Shown piece after piece: positions 6,671-12,196 of a DNA stretch of 12,196 nt. The position numbers and the translations under genes are program-made. The stretch's first letter is position 1. Every line of letters starts with the position of its first letter. The notes below the pieces were generated by a model. It saw only the letters and a list, made by a program, of their open reading frames with translations. It did no database searches and was not told where the DNA came from. This DNA is from JAEYZS01 sp031374125 (GTDB lineage Bacteria; Bdellovibrionota; Bdellovibrionia; Bdellovibrionales; JAEYZS01): NCBI GenBank assembly GCA_031374125.1, contig JANMFM010000261.1, positions 1-12,196 of the forward strand. Reading direction: 5' to 3'.

Positions 6671-7525
6671 TTAATTTGTATAGTTGTAGAATCCGCGACC
6701 AGTTTTTTTGCCCAGCCATCCTGCTTCCACATATTTTTTGAGAAGGGGGCATGGACGATACTTGGTGTCTCCCATTTCCGTATGGAGCACGTTCATGATG
6801 GCCAAGCATGTGTCTAAACCAATAAAGTCTGCCAATGTCAGCGGACCCATCGGTTGGTTGGTTCCAAGCTTCATCGCCGAATCAATGGCTTCCACTTCCG
6901 CAATTCCCTCATAGAGGGCATAAGCCGCTTCGTTGATCATGGGCATTAAAATTCTATTCACGATAAAGCCCGGCATATCACGAGAAACAACAAAAGTTTT
7001 TCCCATTTTTTCCGCTAAGCCTTTTACAGCGTTGAAAGTTTCATCCGATGTTTGAAGTCCTCGGATACCTTCCACCAGCTTCATCAATGGAACTGGATTC
7101 ATAAAGTGCATACCAACCACGTTTTGAGGCTTAGAAGTTGCCGAAGCAATTTTTGTAATGGAGATTGATGATGTGTTCGAACAAAGAATAGTTTCTGGAC
7201 TTGTGGCTTTATCAAGGTCTGCAAAGATTTTTAATTTAAGGTCCAAATTCTCCGTTGCAGCCTCAACAACCACTTGGCAATTTTTAAAATCTTCCATCTT
7301 TGTAGTTGTTTTGATTTTTGAAAGAAGAGCTTTCTTATCTGCTTCCTTCATCGTTTCTTTTTTAATAAAACGATCGCAGCTGGCAGAAATTGTATTAAAA
7401 CCTTTTTCCAAAGATTTTTCTGAAATGTCATACATAACAACGTCAAGGCCAATGCTTGCCGCCACTTGCGCAATGCCATTTCCCATTTGTCCTGCGCCGA
7501 TCACACCTAGTGTTTTGATAGTCAT
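6671..7525 (-). CDS. 3-hydroxybutyryl-CoA dehydrogenase
   Basis: The 284-residue product has the standard single-domain HBD/HAD layout. An NAD-binding Rossmann fold opens with GAGQMG (10-15) and the acid of MYD (33) ends the second strand. The active site is complete: S119 (NTSS), H140 (GMHFMNP), E152 (KLVEG) and N190 (FIVNR), with the same spacing as in characterised enzymes. The C-terminal dimerisation domain ends in LGKKTGRGFYNY. It oxidises (S)-3-hydroxybutyryl-CoA to acetoacetyl-CoA or works in reverse. A longer frame reaches 7576 but would overlap the upstream porin gene. ATG 7525 has GGAG six bases upstream and begins directly at the Rossmann fold, so it is preferred. The gene lies 20 bases after the porin stop, in the same operon. 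Confidence 0.94.
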   Translation of the reverse strand: MTIKTLGVIGAGQMGNGIAQVAASIGLDVVMYDISEKSLEKGFNTISASCDRFIKKETMKEADKKALLSKIKTTTKMEDFKNCQVVVEAATENLDLKLKIFADLDKATSPETILCSNTSSISITKIASATSKPQNVVGMHFMNPVPLMKLVEGIRGLQTSDETFNAVKGLAEKMGKTFVVSRDMPGFIVNRILMPMINEAAYALYEGIAEVEAIDSAMKLGTNQPMGPLTLADFIGLDTCLAIMNVLHTEMGDTKYRPCPLLKKYVEAGWLGKKTGRGFYNYTN

Positions 7526-7545
7526 ATTGTTCTCCGAAGTTTTTA

Positions 7546-8652
7546 TTAGAATATTGAAAGGGAACGAACTTTCCAAACAACCATAAATTGATTGTTGTTA
7601 AGATCTACGCCTTCCTCTTTATTTTTGATTCCCCAAAGATAAAGGTTGGAAGTACGAAGTTCATTGGAAAAGCCCACGCCTAAAATAAATCTTTGTGTTT
7701 TGTCTGCCTCTGCATTGGAATTTGGATCATAGATTTCGTAGCGAGCAAGACCGGCTACACCTTTTACGATAGGATGACTTGCATCCACGTGCCAGTCCCA
7801 AAATCTTTTCTTGAGACCTTCACCTGGCGTAAATTCAAACTCTCTTTTTTCTTCACCAACAAAACCCTCGCCCAATAACATAAGATCGTAGAATTGAAAC
7901 CCGAAGAAAGCATTCCCGTAAGAAAAATCAAGTTCTGGATCTGTGTTACTTTGGCTTTGATACTTTCCATTGGACATTGAAAGCGCGCCCTCAAGACCCG
8001 ATTTATTCTTCCAACCTACAACCGCCGTATGCCAAATTTTTCCGTCGAGATCTTTTCCGTTTTCACCGTTATGAACGGCCGCCTGAGTATAAAAGTTTTT
8101 GTAATCTACGTAGTAAGCAACACCTTGATCTCTTAGACCAAAATTTTGCATGCGGTAAGACTCATCTTCACCACCATAAAATAATGTCCTTGGAAAAATC
8201 CATTCTGATTCTTTATGAACGCCTTCCCAACCAAACATCAATGGAATAATACCCGCTCGTACAGTGCCATACTTTGTTTCTAACTGCGCGTAAGCTTCAA
8301 AAAAAGAAAAGTCATCATAACTGGAAACGGTGTTGGTATCGGTGTTGATGGAAAGCCTTGCATTGTGATTGACAAGATCTTGTCTGCCTACTCCAAAGTG
8401 CGCCGAAAGCTGTTTGTTCATTTTCCACGAAAAGAAAAAATAACTGCGATCAAGATCAAAATTATTGGTATCGTCTTCCGTAGCAATAAAACGTGGTTGA
8501 ATTAGAATATCTGAAACTGTAAGGTTTCCGATCAATTCTTTGTTTTGAGCCTCTGAATGAGGTGCCGCAGTTGCTATGGTGGCTATGTTTATGGCCAAAA
8601 CTATGGCCACAAAGCAAGCAAAGGTCATTGGAAGTGTGTATAAAACCCTCAT
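7546..8652 (-). CDS. Outer-membrane porin-like beta-barrel protein
   Basis: The 368-residue product has an N-terminal hydrophobic signal peptide (about residues 1-30, likely cleaved after an Ala in IATAAPHS). The rest of the chain alternates polar and hydrophobic/aromatic residues, rich in Gly, Asp, Tyr, Phe and Trp, and ends with a C-terminal Phe (WKVRSLSIF). That is the usual signature of an outer-membrane barrel. Its length suits a barrel of about 14-18 strands and its overall style recalls OprO/OprP-like porins, but I cannot assign a substrate. Its place between an acyltransferase gene (19 bases upstream) and acyl-CoA enzymes (20 bases downstream) suggests uptake of an acid or lipid-derived nutrient; this is inference only. 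The start at 8652 has only a weak purine stretch upstream, and ATG 8628 would shorten the signal peptide. Confidence 0.8.
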   Translation of the reverse strand: MRVLYTLPMTFACFVAIVLAINIATIATAAPHSEAQNKELIGNLTVSDILIQPRFIATEDDTNNFDLDRSYFFFSWKMNKQLSAHFGVGRQDLVNHNARLSINTDTNTVSSYDDFSFFEAYAQLETKYGTVRAGIIPLMFGWEGVHKESEWIFPRTLFYGGEDESYRMQNFGLRDQGVAYYVDYKNFYTQAAVHNGENGKDLDGKIWHTAVVGWKNKSGLEGALSMSNGKYQSQSNTDPELDFSYGNAFFGFQFYDLMLLGEGFVGEEKREFEFTPGEGLKKRFWDWHVDASHPIVKGVAGLARYEIYDPNSNAEADKTQRFILGVGFSNELRTSNLYLWGIKNKEEGVDLNNNQFMVVWKVRSLSIF

Positions 8653-8671
8653 TCTTAATTCGTACCATAGA

Positions 8672-9418
8672 TTATCTGTGAGAGTCGAGTTTTTTTAGCC
8701 TCTCAAAGGCCTCAGACATCTGATTTCTAACCATTTTTTTAATTTCATGGCGATCTTCAAACGTATATCGCTTGGTATCGATTGGCGGTAAAATCTCTAC
8801 GAAAACCTTGTGCTTTTTCTCAAGTCTGAAGTAAAGATCTTTCTTAGGCATTACATTATAAGCCCCGTAAATTACAACTGGCACCAAGAGGCATTGAGAA
8901 TCAATAGCCAAAACAAAAGGACCACTCTTAAAGTCCCCTAATTTGTTTTCACTCATCCGCGTGCCTTCAGCAGCCAAAATAAAAGATTGGCCTGTTTCCG
9001 TTATTCTACCATAGGCTTTTTTGAGTGTGGAGATCGCACTATTGCGATTCCCACGATTGATTCTTAAAACTCCGGCAAGATGCATAGCTTGACCAAAAAC
9101 TGGAATCATAAAAAGTTCTTTCTTCGCCCCAAATCGAATCATTTTTTTGATGACTGCAAGTGCCACTGGAATATCAATTAAACTCACATGATTGAAAACA
9201 AATAGACAAGGTTCATTAGGTTCATTTTCATTTCCCGAACCATGAACCTCTGCCCTTGCCAAAAAGTTTACGATCACGGCCCACTTGTGAATGAAGTAAT
9301 CAATTTTTGATCTTAAGCCTACGAAAATCAAAAGCATCACGACTGCAGCAAAAAAGATGGTGAACAAACCCGCAAGTACCGCCGCTAAAAAACCTAAAAC
9401 GCGCAATATGTAAATCAT
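8672..9418 (-). CDS. PlsC-family lysophospholipid acyltransferase
   Basis: The 248-residue protein has a hydrophobic N-terminus (about 3-34, one or two membrane helices) followed by an acyltransferase domain. Motif I is NHVSLID (76-82, the HX4D catalytic pair H77/D82). Motif II lies around MIPVFGQAMHLAGVLRINRG (104-123). Motif III is EGTR (151-154) with FKSG (163-166). Motif IV is VPV (179-181). This is the signature of 1-acyl-sn-glycerol-3-phosphate acyltransferases, which transfer an acyl chain to lysophosphatidic acid at the inner membrane. Other lyso-lipid acceptors cannot be excluded, as PlsC paralogues are often varied. It lies 12 bases after the RelA/SpoT-like gene and 19 bases before the porin gene, so it is co-transcribed. 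Being inside a catabolic operon, it is more likely a specialised paralogue than the only PlsC of the cell. Confidence 0.9.
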   Translation of the reverse strand: MIYILRVLGFLAAVLAGLFTIFFAAVVMLLIFVGLRSKIDYFIHKWAVIVNFLARAEVHGSGNENEPNEPCLFVFNHVSLIDIPVALAVIKKMIRFGAKKELFMIPVFGQAMHLAGVLRINRGNRNSAISTLKKAYGRITETGQSFILAAEGTRMSENKLGDFKSGPFVLAIDSQCLLVPVVIYGAYNVMPKKDLYFRLEKKHKVFVEILPPIDTKRYTFEDRHEIKKMVRNQMSEAFERLKKLDSHR

Positions 9419-9430
9419 CTCAAAACACCT

Positions 9431-10504
9431 TTACTTTCCAAATACTCGCAATCTTGCGGCCACTCTTTGTCTTTTCTTGTACTGCTCGTGAGCTTGCGGC
9501 CCAGAGAGATTACTGATGTAGGTGTCGTAATCTAAAACTTGAATTTCATAAGGAAAAAAGAAGTGAATCACTTTTCCGCCCAATTCAATTTCTATCAGCT
9601 GTCTCGAAATAAACTTCATAAATTTATAATCGGTCGCGGAAAACTCATTCTCTTTGACCTTGAATTCTGCGCGAGCCTCAGATGACCCCATTTTTTCCTG
9701 TAGAATTTGATTGATGTTCTCGGCATTAGGCTGAGATTTCATCACTTCCAGCAAAAGATTTACGGGATACAAATTATTATGAGATTGCTCTGGCATAACA
9801 TTGGGAAAGCTCACGATGGTTTCACGAATTAAATAATCAATCACGCGGAAAGCATCAAAAACATTTTTTGTGACGATACGAATTCCCAAACGATCCAGAA
9901 GATTGATCGCTACTGCATTTTTCTTAGAAAGGAGTTTGATCACACTGCTTGAAGTTCTTTTGAAAGGTTTTACTTCGAACTTATGCAAAGAAATAGCACC
10001 TTCGCCAGAACCCAGCTTTACTCCAAACGCAGGATCTTCTACGATATGATTTTTAAATCTTTTCAAAATTTGATCTTGGATTTGATCTGAAAACTGACTG
10101 AACAAATCATTTTTTACGTGGGCATAAGCATGCATCACTTTTAAAATCGCGCAAGCCCAACGCTGTCTTTCTGATTGTTCTTTTTGGCTAGCCATCACCA
10201 AGAGGTTTCCAATTTCACCTAAAAGTGAAGGATCACCCAATTCATCTGGGATTTTCTCCTCATCTTCCATCAAATGTTCTCTCAAAAGAGAAACGGATTT
10301 TCTATGGATTCCCCAAAGCTCTTCCACATCTTCACTCTTGGTAGCATTATAGCCATAAGACTGAATGAATTGATTTGCTGATTCTAGATTAGAAATTTCC
10401 AATCTAGAAAAATCAATAGCAGAATCACCGGATAACACGGTTCTTAAATTTTGCTCTGAAATTGATCCGAAAGAATTTAAAAAATTAAGCCCCATGAAAA
10501 TCAT
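9431..10504 (-). CDS. Uncharacterised protein with RelA/SpoT synthetase-like C-terminal half
   Basis: This 357-residue soluble protein begins with a predicted helical half (about 15-165; RWACAILKVMHAYAHVKND near 115-133). It resembles the uncharacterised TIGR04552 type seen in delta-type bacteria, from memory only. Residues about 175-350 read like a diverged (p)ppGpp synthetase fold. KPFKRTSSSVIKLLSKK (179-195) resembles the basic substrate loop. LLDRLGIRIV (202-211) resembles the strand with the metal-binding Asp (here D204). ATDYKFMKF (290-298) sits where the G-stacking Tyr segment lies (Y293). PYEIQV (318-323) resembles the E-x-Q strand (E320). No HD hydrolase motif is seen. The gene heads the acyl-CoA operon. 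ATG 10504 and ATG 10495 are both possible starts, neither with a clear ribosome-binding site, and both lie inside a hairpin. Function is inferred, not shown. Confidence 0.6.
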   Translation of the reverse strand: MIFMGLNFLNSFGSISEQNLRTVLSGDSAIDFSRLEISNLESANQFIQSYGYNATKSEDVEELWGIHRKSVSLLREHLMEDEEKIPDELGDPSLLGEIGNLLVMASQKEQSERQRWACAILKVMHAYAHVKNDLFSQFSDQIQDQILKRFKNHIVEDPAFGVKLGSGEGAISLHKFEVKPFKRTSSSVIKLLSKKNAVAINLLDRLGIRIVTKNVFDAFRVIDYLIRETIVSFPNVMPEQSHNNLYPVNLLLEVMKSQPNAENINQILQEKMGSSEARAEFKVKENEFSATDYKFMKFISRQLIEIELGGKVIHFFFPYEIQVLDYDTYISNLSGPQAHEQYKKRQRVAARLRVFGK

Positions 10505-10522
10505 GGTAGGCTTAATTTTTTA
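10478..10522. terminator. Long nested hairpin over the operon start codons (terminator or leader)
   Basis: TAAAAAATTAAGCC (10478-10491) and GGCTTAATTTTTTA (10509-10522) are perfect inverted repeats of 14 bp. Between them CCATGA (10492-10497) and TCATGG (10501-10506) add a second 6-bp stem, separated from the first only by a bulged TA, with a 3-base loop. Both strands show a GC-containing stem followed by AATTTTTT, the pattern of a bidirectional intrinsic terminator. It lies 25 bases after the lipoprotein stop at 10547 and covers both candidate ATGs of the next gene. Confidence 0.7.
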
Positions 10523-10530
10523 GGATGTAA

Positions 10531-10558
10531 ATTCTAATTTTCTTAATTAGTTTTTGAA
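10531..10558 (-). promoter_or_regulatory. Candidate promoter of the six-gene acyl-CoA operon
   Basis: Read on the minus strand, TTCAAA (10558-10553) is followed after 16 bases by TAGAAT (10536-10531), a 5-of-6 match to the -10 consensus. Transcription would start near 10524, just before the hairpin at 10522-10478, giving a leader of only about 20 bases. It overlaps the last codons of the upstream lipoprotein gene. The AT-rich context makes chance matches likely. Confidence 0.35.
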
Positions 10559-11140
10559 GATTGCGTAATCTCTAGTCACGTTAAAATTACCTAAAACTGT
10601 ACCGTCACCGTAGATCACTTTGCCTGTGAATCTTTGACCGCTGATCACACCGTCGATTACAACATTTCCTAAAGACGCTCCATCTTCATTCATATCTGCG
10701 AATGTAACCGTAACTCTATTCCCGTTTATAACACCTGATGTAGCAGTTCTACCATTGCCTTTACCGAGGAAATAAACTAGAGGGTCATTTGAATCATAAA
10801 ATCTTAAACCCATCATGGATTTTTGAGCATCGAATTGACCATTGTTTAGGAAAACCAATCTCATGGAAATAGAATTCACTTGCGATGGACCAAGGAATAC
10901 AGGATCGTTATTGATGAATGCTCTTGCTGCGGCATCTGGATTGTTATTGTCAGTCGAAAGCTCTGTCTCTTCCGAGTAAGCGTTCAAGGTATTCCAACCA
11001 TTCATTTCTTGCTGAGTAGCCATGCCACTTTCTCTTCCTGAACCTTTTGTTAGCCTTGTCTTGCTGTCTTTCTTTTGCGCGCAAGCCACAAAGTTTAAAC
11101 TCATGAATATAAGTGTTAATACGACTAATGACTTTTTCAT
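10547..11140 (-). CDS. Putative lipoprotein of unknown function, beta-rich
   Basis: The 197-residue product starts with a classical lipoprotein signal (MKKSLVVLTLIFMSLNFVAC) whose lipobox cysteine is C20, followed by a charged, flexible stretch (AQKKDSKTRLTKGSGRESG). The remainder is glycine/asparagine-rich with short alternating strands (GVINGNRVTVTF; VVIDGVISGQRFTGKVIYGDG), which suggests a small beta-sandwich or barrel facing the periplasm or cell surface. The mature part has no cysteine apart from the lipid-bearing one. I do not recognise a family. The start has a good ribosome-binding site (AGGAG, nine bases before ATG). A hairpin terminator lies 25 bases after the stop, so it is probably transcribed alone even though it points the same way as the acyl-CoA operon. 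Confidence 0.75.
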   Translation of the reverse strand: MKKSLVVLTLIFMSLNFVACAQKKDSKTRLTKGSGRESGMATQQEMNGWNTLNAYSEETELSTDNNNPDAAARAFINNDPVFLGPSQVNSISMRLVFLNNGQFDAQKSMMGLRFYDSNDPLVYFLGKGNGRTATSGVINGNRVTVTFADMNEDGASLGNVVIDGVISGQRFTGKVIYGDGTVLGNFNVTRDYAIFKN

Positions 11141-11354
11141 AAAATAGTTCTCCTACCTTTATATAGGCAAGCGAAGTGCCATCCATCTCGAATAAAACTA
11201 GGTTATGCATGATTGATTCGTCTCATTTTGAGATAGTGACATTTATGGCTAGCAGATGAAAAAACATTGTCCGGATCGTAGTCAGCCCCTCTTAAAGGCA
11301 ACAATCGTACAACACTCTTACTATTTCATTCTCAAAGTGAACATAAGCGTATCT

Positions 11355-11360
11355 TATAAT
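11355..11360 (+). promoter_or_regulatory. Candidate -10 box for the receiver-PilZ gene
   Basis: TATAAT at 11355-11360 is a perfect -10 consensus, 75 bases before ATG 11435. The bases 17 upstream (TCAAAG, 11332-11337) are a poor -35 box, so it may need an activator or be fortuitous. Transcription would start near 11367, right at the inverted repeat 11368-11400. Confidence 0.4.
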
Positions 11361-11367
11361 TTCTATT

Positions 11368-11400
11368 CTTAAGTCTAAGTTAAGTGTTTAGAGACTTAAG
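11368..11400 (+). promoter_or_regulatory. 9-bp inverted repeat in the leader of the receiver-PilZ gene
   Basis: CTTAAGTCT (11368-11376) and AGACTTAAG (11392-11400) are perfect inverted repeats separated by 15 bases, and TTAAGT occurs again at 11380-11385. No T-run follows, so it is not a terminator. It lies right at the expected transcription start, so it could be an operator for a dimeric regulator or a leader stem-loop. Confidence 0.45.
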
Positions 11401-11434
11401 GCGAAAAGTCATTAGAGGGTACAGGTAATTTTTT

Positions 11435-12196
11435 ATGGCAAAGATTCTCTTAATAGATAAAGACGAAGCCAATCTAAAGCTGATGAAAGAAGCTTTGGCT
11501 TTGACTGGCTCTGAAGATGAAGCTGCCTCTCATAAGTCCGAGGATGTGCACACCTTTATCATCCCTCCACCGATTCCACCGGAAGAAATCCCTAAGGGAA
11601 AAACATTAGATCCGATGGAACACGTTTACAAAGCCATCAATGAAAAGGTTTTTGATTTTATATTTATGGAAGCTTCACAGGTGACGGGAAACCCTACAAA
11701 GTACATGGAAGAATTCCGAAAAAAAATTACATTAGAACAGAACAAATTGGTTCCTGTAGTGCTCTTGAGCTACAACGAAGATATCGATTTTGTAAGAAAG
11801 ATGACCATCGGTGGACTGTTCTTAGATTATATCTTGAAACCCGTAGACGCTCCAAATTTTAGACAAAAATTTTCGCTGCTAGTTTCAACCAATGGTTCTT
11901 ACAAAAAAGAACTCTACACCATGCCGACAGTTCAACCTGTGAACGTGGCTTACAATTTTGTTATTGAAGACATCAGTGAGTTTGGATTGATCTTACGCTG
12001 CAACCGAGCTTACCAACCTGGGGAATATGTAACATTCTACTCGCCAGTTTTCAAAACAGACAAACAAGCCGAAGTGATCGGAAGATGTTATAAGTCAGAT
12101 AAACTTCAAGGAAATAACGACTACCAATGCAAATTTGTGTTCGTGGGCGTAGGCGATGCAGTCCGTAAACAAATCCGCACATGGATGAAACTTGAA
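11435..12196 (+). CDS. Receiver-PilZ protein with degenerate phosphorylation site (3' end outside window)
   Basis: The frame is open from ATG 11435 to the window end (254 residues). Residues 1-150 resemble a response-regulator receiver: MAKILLIDKDE with D8/D10 as the acidic pocket, S112 (VVLLSY) as the switch Ser/Thr, and K135 (YILKPVD) as the conserved Lys. The phosphoacceptor position in FDFIFMEAS is E79 instead of Asp, and an acidic, proline-rich insert (about 25-60) separates the first strand from the rest. Residues about 165-254 look like a PilZ domain with DISEFG (179-184) matching (D/N)xSxxG. The RxxxR element that normally precedes it in c-di-GMP binders is not visible. The role may be c-di-GMP or motility-related signalling by protein contact. 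The start is supported by AGG about nine bases upstream. It is divergent from the lipoprotein gene. Confidence 0.75.
   Translation, partial: MAKILLIDKDEANLKLMKEALALTGSEDEAASHKSEDVHTFIIPPPIPPEEIPKGKTLDPMEHVYKAINEKVFDFIFMEASQVTGNPTKYMEEFRKKITLEQNKLVPVVLLSYNEDIDFVRKMTIGGLFLDYILKPVDAPNFRQKFSLLVSTNGSYKKELYTMPTVQPVNVAYNFVIEDISEFGLILRCNRAYQPGEYVTFYSPVFKTDKQAEVIGRCYKSDKLQGNNDYQCKFVFVGVGDAVRKQIRTWMKLE

Larger units (their letters stand above)
11141..11434. other. Regulatory gap between divergent lipoprotein and receiver-PilZ genes
   Basis: These 294 bases must hold two divergent promoters. For the minus-strand lipoprotein gene only an AT-rich box near 11158-11165 is visible, without a convincing -35. 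A short inverted repeat TCTCA/TGAGA lies at 11221-11233. The plus-strand elements are listed separately. I see no RNA gene or further coding frame. Confidence 0.45.

Noticed and set aside
7526..7576. N-terminal extension of the dehydrogenase to ATG 7576
   Set aside because: It would overlap the porin gene and precede the Rossmann fold by 17 unrelated residues; ATG 7525 has a good GGAG and gives the standard 284-residue length.
7158..7586. 142-codon plus-strand frame opposite the dehydrogenase gene
   Set aside because: It mirrors the conserved Rossmann region, shows no domain or initiation signal, and is an antisense shadow.
1..12196. CRISPR array, transposase, integrase, tRNA or attachment site
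   Set aside because: I saw no regularly spaced repeats, no transposase or integrase motifs and no tRNA-like cloverleaf on either strand.

Overview
The window looks like a chromosomal segment from a low-to-mid G+C (roughly 40% by eye) Gram-negative bacterium, most likely a Bdellovibrio-like predator or a relative in Bdellovibrionota. The clues are a helical-plus-HNH endonuclease of a type common in those genomes, a full-length fused isobutyryl-CoA mutase, a receiver-PilZ protein, two lipoproteins, an outer-membrane barrel protein, and a 357-residue protein resembling an uncharacterised family of delta-type bacteria. The lineage is inferred from protein character only.

Bases 1-1834 look accessory. 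A cut-off HigB/RelE-like toxin tail overlaps its HTH antitoxin by 62 bases. A convergent HNH endonuclease gene follows. Then comes a region of about 420 bases without a clear gene, holding a possible frameshifted basic small ORF, nested inverted repeats and a candidate promoter. A cysteine-rich lipoprotein gene (1835-2506, +) follows and ends at a hairpin terminator shared with the convergent operon.

Bases 2579-10504 (- strand) form one tight six-gene operon with gaps of 12-25 bases. In transcription order it encodes a 357-aa protein whose C-terminal half resembles a RelA/SpoT synthetase fold, a PlsC-type acyltransferase, an outer-membrane porin-like barrel, a 3-hydroxybutyryl-CoA dehydrogenase, an enoyl-CoA hydratase and IcmF. 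The last three form a coherent route: isobutyryl-CoA <-> butyryl-CoA, then (after an acyl-CoA dehydrogenase not in this window) crotonyl-CoA -> 3-hydroxybutyryl-CoA -> acetoacetyl-CoA. This would suit use of valine-derived or short-chain acyl groups. A perfect 14-bp inverted repeat enclosing a second 6-bp stem lies exactly over the operon's first start codons. It may be both the terminator of the upstream lipoprotein gene and a 5' leader hairpin.

Bases 10547-11140 (-) encode a second lipoprotein. After a regulatory gap with a TATAAT box and a 9-bp inverted repeat, a receiver-PilZ gene (11435 to the window end, +) begins. Its phosphoacceptor aspartate appears to be replaced by glutamate.

The items most worth following up are the RelA/SpoT-like protein heading a metabolic operon, the start-codon hairpin, and the Glu-type receiver-PilZ protein. 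I see no CRISPR array, tRNA, rRNA, transposase or phage gene.
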